Below are positions 43,601-53,217 of a DNA stretch of 56,338 nt, in pieces. Both the position numbers and the translations under genes were made by a program. Position 1 is the first letter of the stretch; each line of letters opens with the position of its first letter. The stretch comes from Aquabacterium sp. (GTDB lineage Bacteria > Pseudomonadota > Gammaproteobacteria > Burkholderiales > Burkholderiaceae_C): contig NZ_JACRAH010000043.1 in NCBI RefSeq assembly GCF_016234775.1, positions 1-56,338 of the forward strand, written 5' to 3'. Under the pieces are notes generated by a model that saw nothing but the letters and a program-made list of their open reading frames with translations, did no database searches and was not told where the DNA came from.

Positions 43601-44938
43601 TCACATGATCCGCCGCGGGTGTGCCAAGGCCTCGTGGGCCGCATGCAGACGCCTCACCAGCACGCGGATGAAGGCTTCGTCAAAAAGGTGCCGGCAAGCG
43701 GGGCTCAGCTGCTGCATGGCCTCCGGCGTGAACGAGATCGTCGTGGTCGGCTCGGTCACCACCACATCGGTGCTGTGCCGACGCAGTTCAGGGCTGGGCG
43801 CCAGGTAGGCCATCTCGCCCACCGAGGTGCCCGCGCCCAGCAGCGCCACGCGCTTGGCGTTGCGGTACACCTCGACGCTTCCTTGCGCAATGATGTGAAA
43901 GGTGCGGCCCTCTTCGCCACGTCGATACAGCGCATGGCCGAACGAGAAGCGCTGCCACTTGGCACGGTGCACCACTTCCCACAGCTCCACATCACCAAAG
44001 GTCGAGAAAAAATCCAGCGAGCGCAGCAGGTTGAAGCGCTCCGAATCCAGCACGCCTTGCAGGTGGCCGCGCGGTACCTTGTGCTCGGTGATCAGGCCGG
44101 ACAGGGCTTGTGCGAATTCGGCCCAGTTGGCGTAGCGGTCCTTCGGGTCCTTGGCCAGCGCCTTGAGGATCACGCAGTCCACCGCCGCATCCACACCTGA
44201 ACGCATACCCGACAGCGGTGCAGCATCCTGGTTGTAGATCAGGTTCATCAGCGCCGCTTGCGATGGCGCGTCGAACGGCGGCCTGCCCGCCACCAGGTGG
44301 TACAGCACGGCGCCCAGGCCGTAGATGTCGGCGCGGCAGTCCAGCACCTGGCCGTCGATCTGCTCGGGGGGCATGTAGGCCAGCGAGCCCACCTGGTGCA
44401 CCTGGGTGCAATCGGCCGACATGTTCAGCACGCTGCCGAAGTCTGTGATCTTCACGTCCGTGACCACGCCTTGCGCGTTCGTGATCGCCAGGATGTTGGC
44501 CGGCTTCACGTCGCGGTGGATCAGGCCCTGTCGGTACACATAACCCAGCGCCATCGCGCACTTGAAGCCGATTTCAACAATCAGTTCCAGCGGCAGCAGT
44601 TGATCCGGGCGGCAGTAGGCGCGCAGCGTCGTGCCGGGCACATATTCCATCACCACATAGGGCGAGGTCGGATCGGGTACCGCATCAAAGATCTGGATGA
44701 CATTGGGGTGCTGCAGGCGCCCGACCAGCGCGGCCTCGGCGGCAAAGAAGCGCGCATAGACGGGGCCGTCGACCGCATCGCCCAATGCGGACGAGCGCAC
44801 GCGCTTGATCGCCACATCGCGTTCGTTGAAGTCGTCCCGGCACAGGAAGACCTCGCTGGTGGCGCCTTCGCCCAGTCGCTTGAGGATCCGGTACTTGCCG
44901 ATCAGTCCGGAGTCGAGATCGATGTCGATGTCACCCAT
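43601..44938 (-). CDS. Serine/threonine protein kinase with C-terminal cyclic-nucleotide-binding-like domain
   Basis: Hanks-type kinase of 445 residues. All main motifs are intact: glycine loop GEGATS (23-28), Lys45 (VAIKRVR), HRDVKPAN (catalytic Asp143), DFG (166-168) and the activation segment QVGSLAYMPPEQIDGQ. After a linker, residues about 310-430 form a cyclic-nucleotide-binding-like domain (FGHALYRRGEEGRTFHIIAQGSVEVYRN and TSVGEMAYLAPSPELRR); the arginine that usually binds the phosphate is not in the standard place, so ligand binding is uncertain. No membrane helix or PASTA domain, so it is cytosolic. The combination suggests a kinase gated by a nucleotide. No phosphatase gene is adjacent; the substrate is unknown. 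Confidence 0.92.
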   Translation of the reverse strand: MGDIDIDLDSGLIGKYRILKRLGEGATSEVFLCRDDFNERDVAIKRVRSSALGDAVDGPVYARFFAAEAALVGRLQHPNVIQIFDAVPDPTSPYVVMEYVPGTTLRAYCRPDQLLPLELIVEIGFKCAMALGYVYRQGLIHRDVKPANILAITNAQGVVTDVKITDFGSVLNMSADCTQVHQVGSLAYMPPEQIDGQVLDCRADIYGLGAVLYHLVAGRPPFDAPSQAALMNLIYNQDAAPLSGMRSGVDAAVDCVILKALAKDPKDRYANWAEFAQALSGLITEHKVPRGHLQGVLDSERFNLLRSLDFFSTFGDVELWEVVHRAKWQRFSFGHALYRRGEEGRTFHIIAQGSVEVYRNAKRVALLGAGTSVGEMAYLAPSPELRRHSTDVVVTEPTTTISFTPEAMQQLSPACRHLFDEAFIRVLVRRLHAAHEALAHPRRIM

Positions 44939-45218
44939 GGAGGCCCAATGTGTCGCGCCTTGAACCCTTCACCGTCCGCAGACGGCTGAGCCCTTTGGCA
45001 GCCATGACGCCATGTTGGCACTGTGCGCCCAATGCCGCCCGCTGAAAAGACCCCTGCAGAGTGTGCATTTCTCCGCACTTTTGTCGCCAGATGGCACACG
45101 CCCTTGTCGCTCAGGATGCCTTGCTGTCGGCCAATAGCCTATCAGTGGCGGGTGCCCGCGTGGGATCGTGCGAACTTGCAGTCAATCCGCGTTTGACCAA
45201 CCCTGCACCGGACTCGCC

Positions 45219-46112
45219 ATGACCACCTCCCATCAGAGACAAGCCCACAATCCGCAGATCATCCCGCGCGAGAAGCTCGACTTCCACCTGAACGACCAGG
45301 ACATCCCCCGCTACTGGTGGGACAAGAGCGCCTTCAAGACGCGTTTTGCCGATGCCATGTCCACCACCTTTCCCGTGGGCGAGCGCTTCTTCATCTCCTG
45401 CGTGCGTGACTACCGCGAGCGCGTGACCGATCCCGCCCTGCAGCAGGAAATCAAGGATTTCATCCGCCAGGAAGGCCAGCACGGCATGGTGCACGACCTG
45501 TTCAACGGCCGCCTCAAGGAGCAGGGCGTGGCCGTCGGCGCCCTGGAGCGCATCTACAAATACTGGCTGTTCGATTTCTTCCGCAAGTACGCCTCGCGCA
45601 AGCACACGCTGGCGTTTACGGCGGCGGCCGAGCACATGACGGCCATCATGGTCCACCTGCTGTTCGACACCCCCGAGATGATCGAGCAGGCCGACCCGCG
45701 TCTGGCGGGCATGTATGCCTGGCACGCCATGGAAGAGATGGAGCACAAGGCCGTGGCCTTTGACGTGATGCAGAAGGTCGCCAAGGTGGGTTATGGCATG
45801 CGCATCCTGGCCTTCATCGAAATCAGCGTGTTCTTCCCTCTGGCCACTTTCCTGGTCATGGATCACATGTTCAAGGTGGACGGCATGTCTCGCTGGCAGC
45901 GCGCCAAGGCCTGGACCAAGGGCCTGTGGTGGCTCTATGGCATCGGCGGCCTGTTCACCAAGCCCTCCTTCCTGGGGCACTACCTGGCCTACCTCAAGCC
46001 CGGCTTCCACCCCTGGCAGGCGGGCGAATTGGGTACCTACAAGCTGTGGCTGGCCGAGCTGGAGCGCAGCGGCGACCCCATCGCCGCCGGCCAGACCCTG
46101 CGCATGGCCTGA
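45219..46112 (+). CDS. Metal-dependent hydrolase family protein (PF10118-like)
   Basis: Helical protein of 297 residues in the predicted metal-dependent hydrolase family. The conserved pattern [29 protein letters not shown] and [17 protein letters not shown] supplies Glu and His residues in a ferritin-like arrangement that could bind a di-iron or other metal centre. Hydrophobic segment [19 protein letters not shown] may associate with the membrane. I start at ATG 45219 ([13 protein letters not shown]); 17 upstream in-frame codons are open but less family-like. Divergent from the Ser/Thr kinase. Enzymatic reaction not known. Confidence 0.85.
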   Translation: MTTSHQRQAHNPQIIPREKLDFHLNDQDIPRYWWDKSAFKTRFADAMSTTFPVGERFFISCVRDYRERVTDPALQQEIKDFIRQEGQHGMVHDLFNGRLKEQGVAVGALERIYKYWLFDFFRKYASRKHTLAFTAAAEHMTAIMVHLLFDTPEMIEQADPRLAGMYAWHAMEEMEHKAVAFDVMQKVAKVGYGMRILAFIEISVFFPLATFLVMDHMFKVDGMSRWQRAKAWTKGLWWLYGIGGLFTKPSFLGHYLAYLKPGFHPWQAGELGTYKLWLAELERSGDPIAAGQTLRMA

Positions 46113-46143
46113 GCGCGCCGCCAGATTCGCGTCTCAGGCCCCG

Positions 46144-46149
46144 TAGAAT
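46144..46149 (+). promoter_or_regulatory. Candidate -10 element just upstream of argS
   Basis: TAGAAT at 46144-46149 ends seven bases before the argS ATG, so a transcript from it would be almost leaderless. No convincing -35 is seen. No ribosome binding site precedes argS, which agrees with a leaderless start. Confidence 0.35.
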
Positions 46150-46156
46150 CCAGGGC

Positions 46157-47848
46157 ATGATCCAAGCCAAGCGTGCCCTTCTTTCTGCACTGGGTGAAGC
46201 CCTGCGCCAGGTTGTGCCTGATGCCGCAGCCTCCTTCAACCCTGTTTTTGAAGCCCCCAAGCAGGCTGCCCACGGCGATCTGGCCGTGACGGCAGCCATG
46301 CAACTGGCCAAGCCCCTCAAAAAGAACCCTCGTGAACTGGCGACCGCCCTGGTCGATGCGCTCAACGCGCAAGCTGCCGTGCAGCAATGGGTGTCGGCCA
46401 TCGAGATCGCCGGGCCGGGCTTCATCAACCTGCGCCTCAAGCCCGAAGCCAAGCAGTCCATCGTGACCGATGTGCTGGCCGATGGCGAGAAGTTCGGCTG
46501 GCAGCCGCCCACCGACAAGAAGGTCCTGGTCGAGTTCGTTTCCGCCAACCCCACGGGCCCGCTGCACGTGGGCCACGGCCGCCAGGGCGCCCTGGGCGAT
46601 GCCCTGTGCAATCTGTTCGAAACGCAGGGCCAGCAGGTCACGCGCGAGTTCTATTACAACGATGCCGGTGTGCAGATCAGCACCCTGGCCTGGTCCACGC
46701 ATGCACGCATCAAGGGCCTCAAGCCCGGTGACGAGCACTGGCCCGAGTCCGCCTACAACGGTGACTACATCCAGGACATCGCCAACGACTTCCTGGCCAG
46801 GAAGACCGTCAAGGCCGACGACCGCGAATTCACCGCTTCGGGCGACCCCGAAGACATCGACGGCATCCGCCAGTTTGCCGTGGCCTACCTGCGCCACGAA
46901 CAGGATCTGGACCTGAAGGCCTTCGACGTTCGCTTCGACAACTACTACCTCGAATCCAGCCTCTATACATCGGGCCGGGTTGAGGCCGCGGTGCAAAAGC
47001 TGAACGACGCCGGAAAGACGTTTGAAGAAGGCGGCGCCCTGTGGCTGCGCTCCACCGACTACGGTGACGACAAGGACCGCGTCATGCGCAAGTCCGACGG
47101 CGGCTACACCTACTTCGTGCCCGATGTGGCCTATCACATCGCCAAGTGGGAGCGCGGCTTCCAGCAGTGCGTCAACATCCAGGGCTCCGACCACCACGGC
47201 ACCATCGCCCGTGTGCGCGCCGGCCTGCAAGCCGCGGGTGTGGGCATCCCTCAGGGCTGGCCCGACTACGTGCTGCACAAGATGGTCACCGTGATGAAGA
47301 ACGGCGAGGAGGTGAAGATCTCCAAGCGCGCCGGCAGCTACGTCACCCTGCGCGACCTGATCGAGTGGACCAGCAAGGACGCGGTGCGCTTCTTCCTGAT
47401 CAGCCGCAAGGCCGACACCGAATTCACCTTTGACGTCGATCTGGCCTTGAAGCAGAACGACGAGAACCCCGTGTTCTACGTCCAGTACGCCCATGCTCGC
47501 ATCCATTCGGTGCGCGCCCAGTATGTCGAGAAGAGCGGTGGTGATCTGGCTGCGTTGTCGCAAGCCAATCTGGGGCTGTTGTCTGCTGACACGGAACTGG
47601 CCCTGATGACGAAGCTGGCCGAATTCCCTGGCATGCTGACGTCCGCCGCTCAAGGCTTGGCGCCGCACGACGTGGCCTTCTACCTGCGTGACCTGGCCAG
47701 CGCCTTCCACAGCTACTACGCTGCGGAACGTTTCCTGGTAGAAGATGTCGAACTCAGCCGTGCCCGCGTGGCGCTGCTGACGGCCACAGCCCAGGTGCTG
47801 CGCAACGGCTTGTCGCTGCTGGGTGTGAGCGCACCTGAGAAGATGTAA
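46157..47848 (+). CDS. argS: Arginyl-tRNA synthetase
   Basis: Class I aminoacyl-tRNA synthetase charging tRNA-Arg in the cytosol; 563 residues (E. coli 577). The N-terminal Add-1 domain, the HIGH-type motif [14 protein letters not shown], the [13 protein letters not shown] segment, the [12 protein letters not shown] region that stands in for KMSKS in this family, and the C-terminal DALR anticodon-binding domain ([11 protein letters not shown] and on) are present. ATG 46157 fits the family start [17 protein letters not shown]. It heads argS-SPOR-dsbA, a gene order familiar in Burkholderiales. Confidence 0.97.
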   Translation: MIQAKRALLSALGEALRQVVPDAAASFNPVFEAPKQAAHGDLAVTAAMQLAKPLKKNPRELATALVDALNAQAAVQQWVSAIEIAGPGFINLRLKPEAKQSIVTDVLADGEKFGWQPPTDKKVLVEFVSANPTGPLHVGHGRQGALGDALCNLFETQGQQVTREFYYNDAGVQISTLAWSTHARIKGLKPGDEHWPESAYNGDYIQDIANDFLARKTVKADDREFTASGDPEDIDGIRQFAVAYLRHEQDLDLKAFDVRFDNYYLESSLYTSGRVEAAVQKLNDAGKTFEEGGALWLRSTDYGDDKDRVMRKSDGGYTYFVPDVAYHIAKWERGFQQCVNIQGSDHHGTIARVRAGLQAAGVGIPQGWPDYVLHKMVTVMKNGEEVKISKRAGSYVTLRDLIEWTSKDAVRFFLISRKADTEFTFDVDLALKQNDENPVFYVQYAHARIHSVRAQYVEKSGGDLAALSQANLGLLSADTELALMTKLAEFPGMLTSAAQGLAPHDVAFYLRDLASAFHSYYAAERFLVEDVELSRARVALLTATAQVLRNGLSLLGVSAPEKM

Positions 47849-47879
47849 AGAATCTGGCCAGCCAGAGAGGATCTCATCC

Positions 47880-48572
47880 ATGAATTCCCAACGCGGAGGC
47901 TTTTTCCTCGGCATGATCGTTGGCCTGTTGATCGGGCTGGCGCTCGCCCTGGGTGTGGCGCTCTACATCACCAAGGTGCCGCTGCCCTTCATCGACAAGG
48001 TGCCCCAGCGCACCGCCGAGCAGGACGCCGCCGAAGCCGAAAAGAACAAGAACTGGGATCCCAACAGCCCGCTGTACGGCAAGAACCCCGCCAAACCGCG
48101 TCCGGTGCAGGTTGAAGCCCCAGTGGCGTCTGATGCGGCGGCTTCTGGTGCGGCACCCGTTGGGGTGGAGACTCCCGTTGCGCCCGCCGTACCGGCTGCG
48201 CCTGTGGCGTCCGCCGCCAGTTCCGCCAAGGAAGCCAAAGCTGCGGCCAAGGCCGCCAGCGGCGCGGCTTCGACGGCTCGCAACCCGGCTGCCATTCTTT
48301 CTGGCGAAGCCGTGTCCACCAATCCAGTCGCTGACTCGTTGAGTTACCAGGTGCAGGCTGGTGCTTATGGCAGCCAGGCTGAAGCCGAAACACAACGCGC
48401 CAAATTGGCCATGATGGGCTTGGAGCCCCGCATCCAGGAGCGCGAAGTCAACGGCCGCACCATGTACCGAGTCCGGATCGGGCCATTTGCCCAGCGAGAA
48501 CAAGCCGATGAGGTGCGTGTCAAGCTGCAGGCCGCTGGCGTCGAGTCGGCCCTGGTTCGGGTTCAGAAATAA
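47880..48572 (+). CDS. SPOR domain protein (FtsN-like)
   Basis: Bitopic inner-membrane protein of 230 residues: a short cytoplasmic end MNSQRGG, one membrane helix (FFLGMIVGLLIGLALALGVALYI), a low-complexity Ala/Pro/Val linker (about 75-145) and a C-terminal SPOR domain (SYQVQAGAYGSQAEAETQRAKLA and on to RVRIGPFAQREQADEVRVKLQ). SPOR domains bind denuded septal peptidoglycan, so a role in cell division like that of FtsN is expected. It lies 31 bases after argS and 30 before dsbA on the same strand. Confidence 0.92.
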   Translation: MNSQRGGFFLGMIVGLLIGLALALGVALYITKVPLPFIDKVPQRTAEQDAAEAEKNKNWDPNSPLYGKNPAKPRPVQVEAPVASDAAASGAAPVGVETPVAPAVPAAPVASAASSAKEAKAAAKAASGAASTARNPAAILSGEAVSTNPVADSLSYQVQAGAYGSQAEAETQRAKLAMMGLEPRIQEREVNGRTMYRVRIGPFAQREQADEVRVKLQAAGVESALVRVQK

Positions 48573-48602
48573 AAGCTTGGGTTTACCGAAAGGACGTGTT
48601 CC

Positions 48603-49271
48603 ATGAATCGCCGTGAGTTTTCGCTTCAGACCTTGAGTGCTGCCGCTGGGGCCTTCGGGCTGGGCATGGCTGCTGTGTCGCCTTCCCTGGCGCTGGCGCA
48701 AGGCGGTCCGGTTGAGGGCACCCATTTCTTCAAATTGTCGCAGGCTGTCCCTTCTGGTGCGCCCGCAGGCAAGATCGAAGTACTGGAATTCTTCTGGTAC
48801 GGGTGTCCGCACTGCAAGCATTTCGAGCCAGCGTTGGCTGCCTGGGCTGCCAAACTGCCGGCCGATGTGTCTTTCCGCCGCGTGCCGGTGGTGTTGCGAG
48901 AGAACCCTGGCGCCATCCATCAGCGCCTGTTCTACGCGCTGGACTCGCTGGGCTTGCTGCCTGCGATGCATGCCAAGGTCTTCCATGCCCTGCATGAAGA
49001 AGGCCTGCGCCTGGATTCTCCAGAAACCATCGGTGACTTCATGGCCAAGAACGGCGTCGACAAGGGCAGGTTCCTGAGCACGTTGGATTCGTTTGGTGTG
49101 CAAAGCAAGTGCAAGCAGGCGCGCGCACTGGCCGATGCGTACAAGCTGGATGGCGTACCGACCGTGGGCGTGGGCGGTCAGTACTTCACTTCGGTGGGGC
49201 TGAATGGCTCCAACGAGAAGACACTGGCCACCGTCAATGCCTTGATCGACAAGGTGCGCAAGGTCAAATAA
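48603..49271 (+). CDS. dsbA: Thiol:disulfide interchange protein DsbA/DsbL
   Basis: Periplasmic thiol oxidase, 222 residues, introducing disulfides into exported proteins. The active site is C68-P-H-C71 in FFWYGCPHCKHFEPAL and the cis-proline loop is GVPTVGV. The signal region begins NRREFSLQTL and continues with weakly hydrophobic Ala/Gly residues to LALA at about 32; this resembles a twin-arginine (Tat) signal rather than the usual Sec/SRP signal of DsbA. The outer-membrane paralogues and PsiF protein nearby, with conserved cysteines, are possible clients. No dsbB is adjacent. Confidence 0.95.
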   Translation: MNRREFSLQTLSAAAGAFGLGMAAVSPSLALAQGGPVEGTHFFKLSQAVPSGAPAGKIEVLEFFWYGCPHCKHFEPALAAWAAKLPADVSFRRVPVVLRENPGAIHQRLFYALDSLGLLPAMHAKVFHALHEEGLRLDSPETIGDFMAKNGVDKGRFLSTLDSFGVQSKCKQARALADAYKLDGVPTVGVGGQYFTSVGLNGSNEKTLATVNALIDKVRKVK

Positions 49272-49397
49272 TCGCCTTGCCTGAGTGGGGGCGATGCGCC
49301 CTTATCTCCGTGTGTGCAAATCCGACCGTGGTGCGCCGAATTCGCCAAATTGACCACCACGGCGCAGCGCTTCATGGCTACAATGAATGCAAAATTC

Positions 49398-50039
49398 ATG
49401 CCGAAGATGCTGCTGATTTACCCTAACCATTCTCGTTTGATCCTGGTCGCCAGTCTGCTGGCTGCGATGTGGGCGGCGCCCGCCCAGGCCGAGAAAACAG
49501 ATCGTGCCCAGCCGCTCAATTTTGCGGCGGATTCAGCCCGGGTGGATGACGCCCAGCGCCTGAACATCCTCAGTGGCAACGTCGAGATCACCAAAGGCTC
49601 CATGACGGTGCACGCTGATCGCGTCGAGGTGCGCCAGAACGCGGATGGCTCGCAGACGGCCACCGCCATGGGCGGTCAGGGCGGGCGAGCTTACTTCAAG
49701 CAAAAGCGCGAAGGCCTGGACGAGTCCATCGAGGGCGAAGCCGAGAAGGTGGTCTACGAAGGCAAGGATGACACCGTGCGCTTTACCGGGCGTGCCGTGA
49801 TGCGTCGCCTCAAGGGCGTGACGCTGACCGACGAAGTCACTGGCCAGACCATCATCTACGACAACAAGACATCCGTCTTCCAGGTGGTTGGCGCATCCGG
49901 CAGCACAACAACCACCAAGGGGCGTGTGCGTGGTGTGATCACGCCGCGTGGTGCCGCAGAGCCTGTGACGGCGCCCAATGAAAAAGGCCCCAGCCTGACG
50001 CCGGCCGCCACCTTGTCTCAGCCTGAAAGCGGGCGTTGA
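49398..50039 (+). CDS. lptA: Lipopolysaccharide transport periplasmic protein LptA
   Basis: Periplasmic bridge protein that carries lipopolysaccharide from LptC to the outer-membrane LptDE. A signal peptide ([18 protein letters not shown]) precedes the OstA-type beta-jellyroll: [40 protein letters not shown] and [18 protein letters not shown] repeats, with a short disordered tail. 213 residues from ATG 49398; starts at 49383 or 49407 are also possible as no ribosome binding site decides. TACAAT at 49379-49384 is a likely -10. lptB follows one base after the stop. The usual upstream lptC gene is absent here; dsbA takes its place. Confidence 0.92.
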   Translation: MPKMLLIYPNHSRLILVASLLAAMWAAPAQAEKTDRAQPLNFAADSARVDDAQRLNILSGNVEITKGSMTVHADRVEVRQNADGSQTATAMGGQGGRAYFKQKREGLDESIEGEAEKVVYEGKDDTVRFTGRAVMRRLKGVTLTDEVTGQTIIYDNKTSVFQVVGASGSTTTTKGRVRGVITPRGAAEPVTAPNEKGPSLTPAATLSQPESGR

Positions 50040-50040
50040 G

Positions 50041-50817
50041 ATGAGCGTTGCGCCTGCCCTATCCCTGCCAGCAGAAGTCAGTCAGCTGCGTGCTGAAGGC
50101 TTGAAGAAGCGCTACGGCGCCCGCACCGTTGTCCATGACGTGCATGTGGCCGTCAAGGCCGGCGAGGTGGTCGGGCTGCTGGGCCCTAACGGCGCAGGCA
50201 AGACCACCAGCTTTTACATGATCGTCGGTCTGGTTCGCGCCGATGCCGGCCTGATCGACATCGACGGGCAGCGCGTCGAAAAGCTGCCCATTCACCAGCG
50301 TTCACGCCTGGGCTTGAGCTACCTGCCGCAGGAAGCCTCCATCTTTCGCCAGCTCAACGTCGAAGACAACATCCGCGCCGTGCTGGAGTTGCAGGTCGAC
50401 GAGAACGGCAAGCGCCTGAGCAAGCCTGTCATCGACGAGCGCCTCAACACGCTCCTGCATGACCTCAGCATCGAGAAGCTGCGCACCAGTCCTTCGCTGG
50501 CCTTATCGGGTGGCGAGCGCCGCCGCGTCGAGATCGCGCGTGCCCTGGCCACGCAACCGCGCTTCATCCTGCTGGACGAGCCCTTTGCCGGCGTGGACCC
50601 GATCGCCGTGATCGAGATCCAGCGCATCATCAGCTTCCTCAAAGCGCGCGGCATCGGCGTGCTGATCACCGATCACAACGTGCGCGAAACCCTCGGCATC
50701 TGCGACAGGGCCTACATCATCAGCGAGGGCCGGGTGCTGGCGGAAGGCCGCCCGGCGGACATCATCAACAACGCCGAAGTCCGCAAGGTCTACCTCGGCG
50801 AACATTTCCGCATGTAA
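50041..50817 (+). CDS. lptB: Lipopolysaccharide export ABC transporter ATPase LptB
   Basis: Cytosolic ATPase of 258 residues that drives extraction of lipopolysaccharide by LptFG from the inner membrane. Walker [10 protein letters not shown], the Q-loop in [14 protein letters not shown], the ABC signature [12 protein letters not shown], Walker [16 protein letters not shown] and the H-loop [11 protein letters not shown] are all canonical for LptB. It starts one base after the lptA stop and rpoN begins 23 bases after it, the standard lptA-lptB-rpoN layout. Confidence 0.97.
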   Translation: MSVAPALSLPAEVSQLRAEGLKKRYGARTVVHDVHVAVKAGEVVGLLGPNGAGKTTSFYMIVGLVRADAGLIDIDGQRVEKLPIHQRSRLGLSYLPQEASIFRQLNVEDNIRAVLELQVDENGKRLSKPVIDERLNTLLHDLSIEKLRTSPSLALSGGERRRVEIARALATQPRFILLDEPFAGVDPIAVIEIQRIISFLKARGIGVLITDHNVRETLGICDRAYIISEGRVLAEGRPADIINNAEVRKVYLGEHFRM

Positions 50818-50840
50818 GCGCGACCCGGCAGGTAGCAGCC

Positions 50841-52385
50841 ATGAAGCCCTCTTTGCAGTTCCGGCTGTCTCAACATCTTGCGCTCACCCCGCAACTCCAG
50901 CAGTCCATTCGCTTGCTGCAACTGTCGACCCTGGAGTTGCACCAGGAGGTCGAGCAGATGCTCGAGCAAAACCCCTTCCTGGAGCCGGAAGAAGAGTTCT
51001 CACCGCTCGAGACTGCCGCCACCGCCGAGTTCGAGCGCCAGCGCAACGAGCGCGTCAGCACGGAAGACAGTGGCGCGGACCGCGAAGGCGGTACCGTCGA
51101 GGCTGAAACACCTGCGCTGGACACGGCCGATCTGGGCACCACCGAGCGCGACGACTGGGAAAACGGCACCGAGCGAGAAGACTTCGACGGCATCAGCGAA
51201 ACGCCTTCGCGCAACAGCAGCAGTGGCGAGGACGATGATTTCGACCCGCTGGAGCGCAACAGCATCGCCATTTCCCTGCAAGAGCATCTGCGCCAGCAAC
51301 TCAACGGCACCCGCCTGAGCGAGCAGGACATGGCGGCGGTGGACATCCTCATTGAGTCGCTCAACGAAGATGGTTACCTGGCCGATCCGCTGGAAGAGAT
51401 CGCCGAAAGCCTGACCCCCGAAGACGCTGATGAGGAGCTGCGCGATGAGATCCTCTCGCGTCTGAAGTGCGCACTGGGCTGGCTGCAGAATCTGGAGCCC
51501 GTCGGTGTGGGCGCGGCCAACCTGTCCGAGTGCCTGGTGCTGCAACTGCGCACGCTGCCGGTCAGCGAAGCGCGTCAGGTCGCCATCCTCATTTGTCAGC
51601 ATCACCTCGAATTGCTGGCTCGCCGAGACATGAAAAAGCTCGCGGCGGCCACGGGCGCGGAAGAGTCGCTGATCAAAGAGGCGCAAGGCCTGATCGTCAC
51701 CCTGGAGCCCAAGCCGGGCCGGGCCTTCACGCGCGCTGAAGCCAACATCATCGTGCCCGATGTCATCGTGCAAAAGTCGGGCCGGGGCTGGAAAGTCGTG
51801 CTCAACCCGGACGTGATGCCCAAGCTGCGCATCAACGATCTGTATGCGCAGGCTCTGCGGTCCTCCCGTTCGCCGCGCGGTACGGCTGCTACCGAAAGCC
51901 ACACCGCGCTGAGTTCGCGCCTGCAGGAGGCCCGCTGGTTCGTCAAGAACATCCAGCAGCGCTTCGACACCATCTTGCGTGTGTCCCAGGCCATCGTGGA
52001 TCGCCAGAAGAACTTCTTCACCCATGGCGAGATCGCCATGAAGCCGCTGGTGCTGCGCGAGATCGCTGACGAGCTCGGCTTGCACGAATCCACCATCTCG
52101 CGTGTGACCACCGCCAAGTACATGAACACGCCTTTCGGCACCTTCGAGCTGAAGTACTTTTTTGGTTCTTCGCTCAACACCGAGGCGGGCGGCAATGCAT
52201 CCAGCACTGCTGTGCGTGCGCTCATCAAGCAACTCGTGTCTGCCGAAGATCCCAAGAAGCCCTTGTCCGACAGCCAGCTCTCCAGCATGCTGGAAGAGCA
52301 GGGCATCCAGGTGGCGCGCCGTACCGTGGCCAAGTACCGGGAAGCCCTCAAGATCGCGCCTGCCAATCTGCGCAAGGATCTTTGA
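50841..52385 (+). CDS. rpoN: RNA polymerase sigma-54 factor
   Basis: Sigma-54, 514 residues, directing polymerase to -24/-12 promoters under activator control. The N-terminal glutamine-rich activator-interacting region is LRLSQHLALTPQLQQSIRLL-like, region II is long and acidic (about 45-140), the core-binding domain follows, and the RpoN box ARRTVAKYRE (about 492-501) near the C-terminus is perfect. Downstream genes usual in proteobacteria (hpf, ptsN) are replaced by a DUF599 gene 92 bases away. Confidence 0.98.
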   Translation: MKPSLQFRLSQHLALTPQLQQSIRLLQLSTLELHQEVEQMLEQNPFLEPEEEFSPLETAATAEFERQRNERVSTEDSGADREGGTVEAETPALDTADLGTTERDDWENGTEREDFDGISETPSRNSSSGEDDDFDPLERNSIAISLQEHLRQQLNGTRLSEQDMAAVDILIESLNEDGYLADPLEEIAESLTPEDADEELRDEILSRLKCALGWLQNLEPVGVGAANLSECLVLQLRTLPVSEARQVAILICQHHLELLARRDMKKLAAATGAEESLIKEAQGLIVTLEPKPGRAFTRAEANIIVPDVIVQKSGRGWKVVLNPDVMPKLRINDLYAQALRSSRSPRGTAATESHTALSSRLQEARWFVKNIQQRFDTILRVSQAIVDRQKNFFTHGEIAMKPLVLREIADELGLHESTISRVTTAKYMNTPFGTFELKYFFGSSLNTEAGGNASSTAVRALIKQLVSAEDPKKPLSDSQLSSMLEEQGIQVARRTVAKYREALKIAPANLRKDL

Positions 52386-52477
52386 TCGGGCTGATCGGTT
52401 TAAGCTCGGGAGGCTCATTCGGATGCGCAAGGCGTCCGGCCTTGCCGCCATGCCTGCGCCATTGAATTTCCTGCTAC

Positions 52478-53197
52478 ATGCCGACTTCGTTTTCGCACCT
52501 CATCAGCATCCTGCCCTGGCAGGACTGGGCCGCACTCGCCCTGTTCTTCTTTGGTTGGGTAGGCTACGCCCAGTTCGCCAGCCACCGCGCCAAGGTGGAG
52601 AGCACCCTGCTGGCCAGTACCAATCACTACCGCCGCCTGTGGATGGTGCAAGTCACCCATCGTGATCAACGCATTGTGGATGCTGCGGTGACGCAGAACC
52701 TCGCCAGCAGCCCCAGCTTCTGGGCTTCCACCACCATCCTGGTGCTGGGTGGTTTGCTGGCCGTGCTGGGCACGAACGAGCGCGCCAGCGAACTGGTCAA
52801 GGACCTGCCCTTTGCTGCGCGCACCTCCATGCTGGTGTTTGACGTCAAGATCATCGTGCTGCTGGCCGTGTTCGTCTACGCCTTCTTTCGCTTCACCTGG
52901 TCCATGCGCGTGTACTCCTTTGGCGCCATCCTGGTGGGCGCCGCGCCCAATGTCGATGTGTTCGACAGCGGCGAGGCTGATCGCAAGGCTTTTGCCGAAC
53001 GTGCCGGCAAGCTCATGGGCGCAGCCGCCGAAAGCTTCGCCGACGGCCTGCGCGCCTACTACCTTTCTTTTGCCGTGATTGGCTGGTTCGTCTCGCCCGC
53101 CCTCTTTGCCATTGGCACCCTGGCTGTGCTGTGGATCCTGTATCGGCGAGAATTCCGCTCCGACGTGTTGGCCATCCTGCGCCCTGACGCGCCCTGA
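52478..53197 (+). CDS. DUF599 family membrane protein
   Basis: Integral membrane protein of 239 residues with about four to five helices (LPWQDWAALALFFFGWVGYA, FWASTTILVLGGLLAVLG, VFDVKIIVLLAVFVYAFFRF and the C-terminal FAVIGWFVSPALFAIGTLAVLWILY). The central FRFTWSMRVYSFGAILVGAAP and AADGLRAYYLSFAVIGWF-like segment match DUF599. No catalytic motif can be named; function unknown. It sits between rpoN and the rRNA methyltransferase on the same strand. Confidence 0.85.
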   Translation: MPTSFSHLISILPWQDWAALALFFFGWVGYAQFASHRAKVESTLLASTNHYRRLWMVQVTHRDQRIVDAAVTQNLASSPSFWASTTILVLGGLLAVLGTNERASELVKDLPFAARTSMLVFDVKIIVLLAVFVYAFFRFTWSMRVYSFGAILVGAAPNVDVFDSGEADRKAFAERAGKLMGAAAESFADGLRAYYLSFAVIGWFVSPALFAIGTLAVLWILYRREFRSDVLAILRPDAP

Positions 53198-53217
53198 TCT
53201 ATTTCTGATTGCTCACC

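Noticed and set aside
46037..47914. Long minus-strand frame opposite argS
   Set aside because: Shadow frame; argS on the plus strand has all synthetase motifs.
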